A stretch of DNA of 11,241 bases from Cyclobacteriaceae bacterium. Lineage in GTDB: Bacteria > Bacteroidota > Bacteroidia > Cytophagales > Cyclobacteriaceae. Every line of letters begins with the position of its first letter. The stretch's first letter is position 1. The notes under the pieces were generated by a model. The model was not told where the DNA came from. It made no database searches and was given only the letters and a program-made list of their open reading frames with translations. The translations under genes were made by a program, and so were the position numbers. This document shows positions 1 to 6,206 of the stretch, piece after piece. Where the stretch lies: assembly GCA_029880385.1 (NCBI GenBank), contig JAOUOM010000020.1, positions 1-11,241 on the forward strand, read 5' to 3'.

Positions 1-124
1 CAATGGAGTCTTTTCCTCCGGAAAATAAAATGGAAGGATTTTGAAACTGGGCAAAAACTTCCCTCATAATATAGATGGATTCTGATTCCAGTTCACGAAT
101 ATGTGTCAGGCTGTAACTACTCAT
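1..124 (-). CDS. cysD: Sulfate adenylyltransferase subunit 2 (CysD), N-terminal fragment
   Basis: This is the first 41 codons of a minus-strand gene that continues past the left edge. The visible protein begins MSSYSLTHIRELE, continues with SIYIMREV, and reaches SGGKDS at residues 35-40. SGGKDS is the PP-loop of the ATP-pyrophosphatase fold, and this order of motifs is typical of CysD. CysD with the GTPase CysN makes adenosine 5'-phosphosulfate (APS) from ATP and sulfate in the cytoplasm. The ATG overlaps the cysC stop codon in an ATGA arrangement, so the two are probably translationally coupled and form a sulfate-activation operon, with cysN expected next beyond the edge. The fragment is too short to assess completeness. 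The assignment rests on the PP-loop, the family-typical N-terminus and the cysC neighbour. Confidence 0.9.
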   Translation of the reverse strand, partial: MSSYSLTHIRELESESIYIMREVFAQFQNPSILFSGGKDSI

Positions 125-726
125 TCCTTTATGCTAAGTTTTGGCATTATTTTTTCGATTAATTGAGACAAACATACCTCAAGGCTGTTTTCACTCGTAT
201 TTACTTTAATGTCAGGATTCATTGGTTCTTCGAAGGGGGAGGTAATCCCGGTAAAATTTGGTATTTTACCTTCCCTGGCTTTTTTATACAATCCTTTTAC
301 ATCTCTGGCTTCGCATACCTCCAACGGACACTCAACGTACACCTCCACAAAGTTTTCTTCTCCGACCAGGTTCCTGGCCGCTTCCCGGTCTTCAATAAAA
401 GGTGAGATAAAGGCCGTCAAGGTGATGACACCTGCATCGATAAAAAGCTTCGACACTTCAGCAATCCTTCGTATGTTTTCTTTTCGGCTTTGATCTGTAA
501 AGTCCAGGTCATTGTTTAGCCCGGAGCGTATATTGTCCCCGTCAAGTATGTAGGTTTGAAATCCTTTGTTAAATAAATGAACTTCCAATGCATTTGCCAG
601 CGTGGATTTTCCGGAACCGGATAACCCTGTAAACCAGATAAGCTGAGACCGATAACCGTATTTATTGACCCGATCCGATTTTTTTACGGTATGGTTATGG
701 GGTATTATATAGTCAGAAATGCTCAT
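121..726 (-). CDS. cysC: Adenylyl-sulfate (APS) kinase
   Basis: This gene encodes a 201-residue cytoplasmic kinase that phosphorylates APS to PAPS, the activated sulfate used for reduction or sulfation. The Walker A loop GLSGSGKST is at residues 34-42 and LDGDNIRSGLN at 61-71. The FISPF segment at 106-110 carries the serine position (Ser108) that is phosphorylated in some family members. RDVKGLYKKAREG at 141-153 and FTGITSPFEEP at 158-168 are also typical. Length matches stand-alone CysC, not a CysN-CysC fusion. The start gives about 30 residues before WFTGLSG, as is normal. AGGG lies directly against the ATG, too close to act as a standard ribosome binding site, and an out-of-frame ATG lies seven bases upstream. 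The stop overlaps the cysD start. Whether PAPS here serves cysteine synthesis or polysaccharide sulfation cannot be told from the window. Confidence 0.96.
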   Translation of the reverse strand: MSISDYIIPHNHTVKKSDRVNKYGYRSQLIWFTGLSGSGKSTLANALEVHLFNKGFQTYILDGDNIRSGLNNDLDFTDQSRKENIRRIAEVSKLFIDAGVITLTAFISPFIEDREAARNLVGEENFVEVYVECPLEVCEARDVKGLYKKAREGKIPNFTGITSPFEEPMNPDIKVNTSENSLEVCLSQLIEKIMPKLSIKE

Positions 727-746
727 CCCTCATTAATTTAAAGACG

Positions 747-782
747 CGAAGTTATAAATTCTTTTCCAATCAATATTCCAAA
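747..782 (-). promoter_or_regulatory. Possible promoter of cysC-cysD
   Basis: On the minus strand, TAACTTCG (747-754) has one mismatch to the Bacteroidota -7 element TAnnTTTG. TTTG (779-782) lies upstream with a 24-base spacer, slightly longer than the commonly reported 17-23. The -7 element is about 20 bases before the cysC ATG, a sensible leader length. The region is AT-rich, so chance matches are likely and this call is weak. Confidence 0.3.
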
Positions 783-817
783 CCTGACTTTTCAAATTCA
801 ATCTAACATTATGTTAA

Positions 818-1552
818 TTACTCAATCCGCTTATTCAACTTTACCGGATTTCTTTTTTTCATAACCTGCATGTTGAGGATTTCCACGATGAGTGAGAAAA
901 ACACGGCAAAATATAGGTACCCCTTGGGCACATGGTAATGCAAGGACTCAATCATCAGCATAAAGCCGATCAAGATCAAAAAAGACAATGCCAGCACTTC
1001 CAGTGTTGGATGTTTTGCAATAAAATCGCTGATGGTTTTTGAGAAAACCATCATAATCCCAATGGAAATGATCACGGCAATGATCATCAGGATCAGTTGG
1101 TCTGTCAAACCAATAGCGGTCAGTATTGAGTCGAATGAAAAAATCATGTCCAGCAAAATGATCTGAAAAATAACCCCCATAAATGAACGGGAACTTTTCT
1201 GGCTTTCCGGCATGGCTTCCCCTTCCATTTTATGGTGGATTTCCACCGTACTTTTAAACAGAAGAAAAATCCCCCCTGCCAACAGAATCAGGTCACGACC
1301 ACTAAAATCAATGGAAAACAACGTAAAAATCGGCATCGTGAATTTCACGATCCAGGTAATCCCTACCAGTAAGGCTACCCGAAGCACCAGTGCCATGCCC
1401 AACCCCATGGATCGGGCCCTTCCCTGTTGCTCTTTTGGTAATTTATTGGAGACAATGGAGATAAAAATTATGTTGTCGATCCCTAAAACAATTTCAAGAA
1501 AAGTCAGTGTTAGGAGTGCAATCCATGCCTCTGGTTGGGCGAATAATTCCAT
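818..1552 (-). CDS. TerC family integral membrane protein
   Basis: This 244-residue protein is almost entirely hydrophobic, with about seven predicted membrane segments (approximately 10-33, 52-72, 85-100, 127-147, 153-172, 187-205 and 212-230). Two internally similar acidic motifs mark the TerC fold: EIVLGIDNIIF at 20-30 and LLDMIFSFDSI at 133-143, each with buried acidic residues in a helix. Members studied elsewhere (Alx, MeeF, MeeY) are linked to manganese export and metalation of secreted enzymes, and the original TerC to tellurite resistance. Function here is inferred only to the level of probable metal-ion handling in the inner membrane. The basic linker after the second segment (about 101-125, HHKMEGE) faces one side of the membrane. 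It lies 82 bases downstream of metK and may be read from the metK promoter if the intervening hairpin is not a full terminator. No tellurite cluster is adjacent. Confidence 0.9.
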   Translation of the reverse strand: MELFAQPEAWIALLTLTFLEIVLGIDNIIFISIVSNKLPKEQQGRARSMGLGMALVLRVALLVGITWIVKFTMPIFTLFSIDFSGRDLILLAGGIFLLFKSTVEIHHKMEGEAMPESQKSSRSFMGVIFQIILLDMIFSFDSILTAIGLTDQLILMIIAVIISIGIMMVFSKTISDFIAKHPTLEVLALSFLILIGFMLMIESLHYHVPKGYLYFAVFFSLIVEILNMQVMKKRNPVKLNKRIE

Positions 1553-1574
1553 AGCCTGTGCGGGTTAATTAGTT

Positions 1575-1606
1575 GCAAAAGGAAATGAAGTACCCTTTCC
1601 TTTTGC
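1575..1606 (-). terminator. Perfect 11-bp inverted repeat between metK and terC-family gene
   Basis: GCAAAAGGAAA (1575-1585) and TTTCCTTTTGC (1596-1606) are exact reverse complements separated by a 10-base loop. The hairpin lies 28 bases beyond the metK stop and 22 bases before the start of the terC-family gene. It could end metK transcription, or act as an attenuator or RNA-stability element in the leader of the next gene. Against a classic intrinsic terminator, the stem is A/T-rich and the following minus-strand sequence is AACTAATTAACC, not a T run. Confidence 0.5.
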
Positions 1607-1634
1607 GTTAATTCTTTTACAATCTAAATTCAAT

Positions 1635-2888
1635 TTAACATTGAAAGGCTTTTTTTACCTGATCCACAAAATCCAGTTTTTCCCAGGTAAACAATTCCAC
1701 TTCAATTTTCCGCGTTTCCCCTTCACCGTTTGTAAATGACTTGGTGACCACCTCGGATTTTCTTCCCATATGGCCATACGCGGCTGCTTCCTGGTACATG
1801 GGGGTTCTCAATTTCAATCTTGTTTCAATCCCATATGGGGTCATGTCAAATATCTCACCTACTTTTTTGGCTATTTCCCCATCACTCAGTGATACCTGCG
1901 ATGTGCCGAACGTATTTACATAAATCCCCATTGGCTCCACCACGCCGATGGCATATGACACCTGCACCAGTACTTCCCTGCATACACCTGCGGCCACAAG
2001 ATTCTTGGCGATATGACGAGTAGCATACGCGGCCGAGCGGTCTACCTTTGAGGGGTCTTTTCCGGAAAAAGCACCGCCTCCATGTGCTCCTTTTCCGCCG
2101 TAGGTATCTACGATTATTTTTCTCCCTGTCAGGCCTGTGTCCCCATGGGGGCCTCCGATCACAAATTTTCCCGTCGGATTGATATGGTATTTGATTTTGT
2201 CATTAAAAAGTTGCTGGAGTTGCGGCTTTAATTGAGCCTTTACCCGGGGAATCAGCAGTGAAATTATATCCTGTTTAATTTTATCCAGCATCCTGGCCTC
2301 ATCATCAAAATCGTCATGCTGGGTAGATACCACGATCGAATCGATGCGCAGGGGTTGATTATCATCCGAATACTCAATGGTGACCTGTGACTTTGCGTCT
2401 GGCCTCAGGTAGGTGATGTCTTTGTTCTCTCGTCGCAGGGCTGCCAGTTCGATCAGAATCCGATGAGACAAATCGAGTGCCAGGGGCATGAAATTTTCTG
2501 TTTCATCCGTCGCATATCCAAACATCATACCCTGATCACCTGCACCCTGAAGCTTGGGATCCTGCTTGTCTACCCCCTGATTAATGTCAGGAGACTGCTC
2601 ATGGATGGCAGAAAGTATTCCGCATGAGTTTGCTTCAAACATATATTCGGATTTGGTATATCCGATCTTTCGTATCACGTCACGGGCCAGTTGCTGTACG
2701 TCCAGGTATGTTTTTGACTTCACTTCTCCCGCCAGGATCACCTGTCCGGTAGTCACCAACGTTTCACAGGCAACTTTTGATCTTGGATCAAAGGCCAGGA
2801 AATGATCGACCAGTGAATCTGAAATCTGGTCAGCTACTTTATCGGGATGTCCTTCGGAGACCGACTCGGATGTAAATAAATAGGGCAT
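1635..2888 (-). CDS. metK: S-adenosylmethionine synthetase (methionine adenosyltransferase)
   Basis: This 417-residue cytoplasmic enzyme makes S-adenosylmethionine from methionine and ATP, releasing phosphate and pyrophosphate. Signature motifs are complete: FTSESVSEGHPDK at 5-17 with the catalytic-region histidine at 14, GAGDQG at 115-120 (the first family signature), GGPHGDTGLTGRK at 245-257, and the phosphate-binding GGGAFSGKD at 270-278 followed by DRSAAY. The length, about 30 residues above E. coli MetK, is common in Bacteroidota; part of the extra length lies around residues 150-210. The start MPYLFTSESV is the only one compatible with the family N-terminus. A promoter-like pair lies directly upstream (2921-2953). 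The gene follows an RsmI-like methyltransferase in the same orientation, so supply and use of SAM are neighbours. No SAM riboswitch fits in the 61-base gap. Confidence 0.98.
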   Translation of the reverse strand: MPYLFTSESVSEGHPDKVADQISDSLVDHFLAFDPRSKVACETLVTTGQVILAGEVKSKTYLDVQQLARDVIRKIGYTKSEYMFEANSCGILSAIHEQSPDINQGVDKQDPKLQGAGDQGMMFGYATDETENFMPLALDLSHRILIELAALRRENKDITYLRPDAKSQVTIEYSDDNQPLRIDSIVVSTQHDDFDDEARMLDKIKQDIISLLIPRVKAQLKPQLQQLFNDKIKYHINPTGKFVIGGPHGDTGLTGRKIIVDTYGGKGAHGGGAFSGKDPSKVDRSAAYATRHIAKNLVAAGVCREVLVQVSYAIGVVEPMGIYVNTFGTSQVSLSDGEIAKKVGEIFDMTPYGIETRLKLRTPMYQEAAAYGHMGRKSEVVTKSFTNGEGETRKIEVELFTWEKLDFVDQVKKAFQC

Positions 2889-2920
2889 GGAAAATTTCTT
2901 TTGTTTTTATTTTGAGGTCG

Positions 2921-2953
2921 CAAATTTATTCAAACTATCTGGATTTGAATCAA
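2921..2953 (-). promoter_or_regulatory. metK: Predicted metK promoter (Bacteroidota type)
   Basis: On the minus strand, TAAATTTG at 2921-2928 matches the Bacteroidota -7 consensus TAnnTTTG exactly. A TTG at 2951-2953 fits the -33 element with a 22-base spacer. The -33 triplet overlaps the stop codon region of the upstream methyltransferase gene. Transcription would begin roughly 25 bases before the metK ATG, in an A-rich leader without a Shine-Dalgarno sequence. The match is by eye only. Confidence 0.55.
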
Positions 2954-3660
2954 CTTCGTCCGATGGAATAAAGTGTCGGGATTTTATGCAGGTCTGGACG
3001 GTTTTTTTTCCACCACCCAATGGTTTTGGACTTGCTGATCATCCGCTCCCCTGTCAGATCCGCCCCTATATAGAGGTGGGTGGAGGGTTTTAGCTGGGCA
3101 AACATGGCTTCCAGCAAAGCGTTGTTCCGATAGGGTGTTTCCATAAAAAGCTGGGTATAGCCTGTCTTCTCCATGGTTTTTTCCATTGTCACCAATGTGA
3201 GGTTTCGCTCGGGTGCCTCAATGGGCAAATACCCATGAAAGGTAAACTGCTGGCCGTTAAAACCCGATGACACCAATGCCAGCAAAATGGACGATGCACC
3301 CGGAAGGGCCACTACCTCCACATCCTGCTGATGGGCATAGGCCACGGCTAACTTGCCGGGGTCTGCAATCCCGGGCATACCAGCCTCCGAGATAATTCCC
3401 ATGTCCAATCCCGAAAGTACCGGTGCAAACCAGTCAGGTAGCACTGCCGGATCCCATCGTTTGTCCATTTCATGAAATGTCAATCCGGAAATGTCAAGGC
3501 CAAGGTTAAGTGCACTGATATACCGACGGGCCGTACGGACATTTTCCACCAGAAAACAGGTCGTATGCCGCAAAATTTCCGTTACCATCGGGGCAATGAA
3601 ACCAGCATCGTTACTTTCTGACAAAAACGTAGGGATCAGGAAAACACGTCCTTTCTTCAT
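2950..3660 (-). CDS. RsmI-like SAM-dependent methyltransferase (tetrapyrrole methylase family), short form
   Basis: This 236-residue protein has the tetrapyrrole methylase fold of RsmI, which 2'-O-methylates a cytidine of 16S rRNA. Visible family motifs are SEAGMPGIADPG at 91-102, the counterpart of the SDAGTPGISDPG loop of RsmI, and ALPGASSILLALVSSGFNGQQFTFHGYLP at 118-146, the SAM-binding PGPS-like turn followed by the FxGFLP-like segment. METPYR at 173-178 corresponds to the E-S/T-PHR motif. It is roughly 50 residues shorter than E. coli RsmI (about 286), missing mainly the C-terminal extension, and the N-terminal VGTPIGNL-type motif is replaced by FLIPTFLSE. It is therefore probably a paralogue with its own target and not the main RsmI. 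Its ATG overlaps the upstream hydrolase stop (ATGA). The substrate cannot be determined from the sequence. Confidence 0.85.
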   Translation of the reverse strand: MKKGRVFLIPTFLSESNDAGFIAPMVTEILRHTTCFLVENVRTARRYISALNLGLDISGLTFHEMDKRWDPAVLPDWFAPVLSGLDMGIISEAGMPGIADPGKLAVAYAHQQDVEVVALPGASSILLALVSSGFNGQQFTFHGYLPIEAPERNLTLVTMEKTMEKTGYTQLFMETPYRNNALLEAMFAQLKPSTHLYIGADLTGERMISKSKTIGWWKKNRPDLHKIPTLYSIGRS

Positions 3661-4427
3661 TGGTCACTGGTTAAAAATGTCAAAACTTTTTCCATAAGCC
3701 GCTCAGGTTGCTCCGCATGAATCCAATGCCCCGCATTTTCAATGGTATCGATCGCCGCATTTGGGAAATGGGCCAAAATCCCTTCCCGGTCATCCGTGGT
3801 GATATAGCCTGATTTTTCCCCGGCTAAAAAGAGGGTTTTCCCGTCAAACCGCTCATTCTCTTCCAGGCCCTTTCCTACTTCTCCTATTTTTTCCTCTATT
3901 ACATGCAGGTTCATTTTCCACGAAAACTTCCCCTGCTCGTTCCTCGTCAGGTTTTTCAATAAAAACTGCCGGACACCAACTTCCCGGATTTCCCTGGCAA
4001 TCCGTTCGTCAGCCTCGCTCCTGGATGTCAGCGTCGCGATATCTGCCGCATGAAAACCGGCGAAGATTTTTTGATGGTGGGGAGGATAGTATTTTGGTGA
4101 AATATCCACTACTACCAGCTTTTCGACCCTGTTGCCGTGGGTTGCGGCAAATTTCATTGCCGTTTTCCCGCCCATCGAATGCCCCATGATACCGGCACGT
4201 TCCAGCCCTTCCTGATCCATCAGCTCCAGCAAATCCCCGGCCATGGCCTGGTAGGTAAATTCATCCGCATGAGGTGAAAGCCCGTGATTGCGCTGATCTA
4301 CCAGGTAGACTTTAAAATATTGGGAAAATTGCTTCCCTATTGTCTGCCAGTTGTCAGCAGAGCCAAATAAACCATGAAGGATGATGAGAGGGTCACCAGA
4401 GCCCATGGCACGAAAATGTAAGTTCAT
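3657..4427 (-). CDS. Alpha/beta hydrolase, YbfF-like esterase
   Basis: This 256-residue protein has a complete alpha/beta hydrolase layout. The oxyanion-hole motif HGLFGS is at 18-23, and VDQRNHGLSPH at 43-53 is the typical D-x-R-x-H-G-x-S loop. The nucleophile elbow GHSMGG is at 82-87 with Ser84. VVVDISP at 106-112 provides Asp108, the position that YbfF-type esterases use as their acid, and NAGHWIHAEQP at 231-241 provides His234. This pattern matches the YbfF subgroup of small acyl/thioester esterases; the physiological substrate is not known. There is no signal peptide, so it is cytoplasmic. It sits between pdxJ and the RsmI-like gene, overlapping both neighbours by ATGA. This suggests one coupled translation unit, but no pathway link to vitamin B6 follows from the sequence. 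Confidence 0.9.
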   Translation of the reverse strand: MNLHFRAMGSGDPLIILHGLFGSADNWQTIGKQFSQYFKVYLVDQRNHGLSPHADEFTYQAMAGDLLELMDQEGLERAGIMGHSMGGKTAMKFAATHGNRVEKLVVVDISPKYYPPHHQKIFAGFHAADIATLTSRSEADERIAREIREVGVRQFLLKNLTRNEQGKFSWKMNLHVIEEKIGEVGKGLEENERFDGKTLFLAGEKSGYITTDDREGILAHFPNAAIDTIENAGHWIHAEQPERLMEKVLTFLTSDQ

Positions 4428-5137
4428 TGAAGTTGTTTTAAATACATCTGGATGGTATTTTCAAGTCCATAATAAAGCGCATCACATATGAGTGCATGGC
4501 CAATGGAAACTTCGTCCAGATAAGGTATGGAGGTTTTAAGAAAATGCAAATTATGAAGATCCAGGTCATGGCCGGCGTTAAGGCCAATGCCTAATTCCTG
4601 TGCCTTTTTTGCAGCCGCAACAAAAGGTTTCACAGCCCTGTCGGGATCAGCGGGATAGTTGACGGCATAGGGTTCGGTATACAGTTCTATCCGGTCCGTT
4701 CCGGTTTGTCTGGCCCCTTCAACCATGTGTATGTCGGGATTCACAAAAATGGATGTCCGCACATTCCAGCTTTTAAGTTGTGCAATGGTTTCTCTTAAAA
4801 AATCCTGATGGACAACCGTGTCCCAACCGGCATTAGAGGTCAGCGCATCCGGTGGATCCGGTACCAATGTGGCCTGCTCCGGTCTGACCCTGGCTACCAG
4901 CTCCATAAACCGTTGATCCGGGTATCCTTCGATATTAAACTCGGTCTTCACGACATCTTTGAGCCGTAGGACATCCTCATATCGGATATGCCGCTGATCC
5001 GGTCGTGGATGTACGGTGATCCCCTGCGCACCAAACCGCTCACAATCCTGAGCCGTTTTCACAACATCCGGATTATTCCCGCCCCTGGCATTGCGCAAGG
5101 TTGCAATTTTGTTAATGTTTACGCTAAGTTTGGTCAT
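4424..5137 (-). CDS. pdxJ: Pyridoxine 5'-phosphate synthase
   Basis: PdxJ condenses 1-deoxy-D-xylulose 5-phosphate with 3-amino-2-oxopropyl phosphate to pyridoxine 5'-phosphate, the last ring-forming step of the DXP-dependent vitamin B6 pathway. Counting from the chosen start (237 residues), the catalytic residues are in place: His43 in TVHPRPDQRHI, Glu70 in FNIEGYP and His190 in NAGHDL. SVNINKIATLRNARGG (5-20) and LVPDPPDALTSNAGWD (91-106) are further hallmarks. The reading frame is open up to an ATG at 5155, which would add six residues (MNTIQL). The ATG at 5137 is preferred because MTKLSVNINKIATLRNARGG is the usual family N-terminus and it leaves a normal leader after the predicted promoter. 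No ribosome binding site favours either. The gene is divergent from the YqeY-domain gene and overlaps the downstream hydrolase by ATGA. Confidence 0.96.
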   Translation of the reverse strand: MTKLSVNINKIATLRNARGGNNPDVVKTAQDCERFGAQGITVHPRPDQRHIRYEDVLRLKDVVKTEFNIEGYPDQRFMELVARVRPEQATLVPDPPDALTSNAGWDTVVHQDFLRETIAQLKSWNVRTSIFVNPDIHMVEGARQTGTDRIELYTEPYAVNYPADPDRAVKPFVAAAKKAQELGIGLNAGHDLDLHNLHFLKTSIPYLDEVSIGHALICDALYYGLENTIQMYLKQLQ

Positions 5138-5170
5138 CAATTGAATCGTATTCATATAAGGTTACAAACA

Positions 5171-5184
5171 CAAAAATAGTTTTG
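5171..5184. promoter_or_regulatory. Interleaved divergent -7 elements between pdxJ and the YqeY-domain gene
   Basis: On the minus strand, 5171-5178 reads TATTTTTG, an exact match to TAnnTTTG pointing to pdxJ. On the plus strand, 5177-5184 reads TAGTTTTG, also exact, pointing to the YqeY-domain gene. The two share two bases and lie in an inverted repeat CAAAA-N4-TTTTG. For pdxJ a TTG at 5203-5205 lies 24 bases upstream, a slightly long spacer. For the plus-strand gene no good -33 triplet was found, and the element sits only two bases before the ATG, so it would imply a nearly leaderless transcript or be coincidental. Confidence 0.4.
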
Positions 5185-5186
5185 AA

Positions 5187-5639
5187 ATGGGCTTAAAATC
5201 GACAATCGAGCAGGAAATCAAACAAGCCATGCTAAAAAAGGACAAAGACAGGCTACGGGCACTCCGTGCCATCAAGTCACTCATCCTGCTGGCAGAGACC
5301 GAAAAAGGCGGAGGAGAAGGGTTAAATGAAGATGCGGAAATAAAACTGCTGACAAAGGCGGCAAAGCAACGCCGTGATTCCCTGGCCATTTACGAACAAC
5401 AAAACCGGCCGGATTTGGCAGAGGTGGAGCTGGCCGAATTGAAGGTGATCGAAGACTTTTTACCTAAACAACTCAGTGAAGACGAAATAAAAAAGGAAGT
5501 CGCGGCTATTATAGCAACAGTCGGTGCCACCGGTCCCGGTGATATGGGCAAAGTAATGGGTGTGGCTACCCGCCAGCTGGCAGGTAAAGCAGACGGAAAA
5601 GTGATTTCCTCCATCGTCAAGGCATTATTGTCTGAATAA
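5187..5639 (+). CDS. GatB/YqeY domain-containing protein
   Basis: This 150-residue soluble protein matches the YqeY family, whose fold resembles the C-terminal tRNA-binding tail domain of the amidotransferase subunit GatB. Family hallmarks are the charged N-terminal helix MGLKSTIEQEIKQAML, DRLRALRAIKSLILLAETEKG at 21-41, the AAKQRRDSLAIYEQQNRPDLAEVE stretch at 58-81, IEDFLPKQLSEDEI at 88-101, and the small C-terminal domain containing GPGDMGKVMGVATRQLAGKADGKVI (116-140). Length is normal. Its precise role is not established; a link to tRNA-dependent amidation has been proposed only by domain similarity. The gene opens the rightward cluster and ends one base before the cvpA-like ATG, so the two are almost certainly co-transcribed and coupled. 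Confidence 0.93.
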   Translation: MGLKSTIEQEIKQAMLKKDKDRLRALRAIKSLILLAETEKGGGEGLNEDAEIKLLTKAAKQRRDSLAIYEQQNRPDLAEVELAELKVIEDFLPKQLSEDEIKKEVAAIIATVGATGPGDMGKVMGVATRQLAGKADGKVISSIVKALLSE

Positions 5640-5640
5640 A

Positions 5641-6174
5641 ATGGCCCTTCTTGATATTATATTGGCTGCATTGTTTGTGCTGGCCGCTGTAAAGGGGTAC
5701 CTGAAAGGGTTTATTGTCGAGGTTTTTTCCCTCGTCGCTTTTTTCCTTGGTATTTTTGTGGCCATTCAGTTTACATCTCCTGTTACTGAAAAATACTTTG
5801 CGGAAAGTGAGTACTTTGGCGTGATGTCTTTCATTGTGTTTTTGGTACTGTTTATCGGTATGGCCATCCTGATCAACCTGGCAGCGAAAGCCATGAAAAA
5901 AATGGTGGATCTAACCATATTGGGCATGCTTGATAATGCCCTTGGTGCCTTGATGGGTGTTTTTAAATGGGCGTTACTAATCAGTATACTGGTGTGGATA
6001 TTGGCTTCATTGGATATCCAACTCCCGCAGGAACAGGTTGACAACTCAATACTTTACCCCCTGATAGAAGGCCTGGGGCCGCAGGTATTTGAAATAGCCG
6101 GCACTGTCATTCCATTTTTCCACGATATTTTTGACACGCTGGAAAAATTTGGCGAAAAAGGAAAAATAGTATAA
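5641..6174 (+). CDS. CvpA family inner-membrane protein
   Basis: This 177-residue protein has four predicted membrane segments (about 3-18, 24-45, 61-84 and 104-124) followed by a soluble C-terminal tail of some 50 residues. The opening MALLDIILAALFVLAAVKGYLKGF and the LGMLDNALGALMGVFKWALLISI segment (94-116) are typical of the CvpA family, named after a protein needed for colicin V production in E. coli but broadly distributed and now tied to envelope homeostasis. The GxxxG/A-type small residues in helix 1 and the D-N-x-x-G motif before helix 4 are the most recognisable points. It begins one base after the stop of the YqeY-domain gene. No colicin genes are nearby, so a general envelope role is more likely than bacteriocin export. 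Confidence 0.9.
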   Translation: MALLDIILAALFVLAAVKGYLKGFIVEVFSLVAFFLGIFVAIQFTSPVTEKYFAESEYFGVMSFIVFLVLFIGMAILINLAAKAMKKMVDLTILGMLDNALGALMGVFKWALLISILVWILASLDIQLPQEQVDNSILYPLIEGLGPQVFEIAGTVIPFFHDIFDTLEKFGEKGKIV

Positions 6175-6206
6175 ATCAAAATTGAAATAACCTTTGTTAT
6201 AATACC

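Noticed and set aside
804..816. Palindrome TAACAT-T-ATGTTA after the terC-family stop codon
   Set aside because: It has six A/T-rich base pairs with a one-base centre and no T run, too weak to call a terminator or operator.
1553..1634. yybP-ykoY (manganese) riboswitch before the TerC-family gene
   Set aside because: The 82-base gap is too short, and the conserved loop sequences of that class are not seen; only the simple inverted repeat is present.
2889..2949. Possible SAM riboswitch before metK
   Set aside because: The gap is only 61 bases and AT-rich; no stem set or pseudoknot resembling a known SAM riboswitch is visible, and a promoter fills most of it.
5390..5620. Serine/proline-rich reading frame opposite the YqeY-domain gene
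   Set aside because: It is a low-complexity shadow of the coding strand, as are the other antisense frames within metK, cysC, the cvpA-like gene and nadK.
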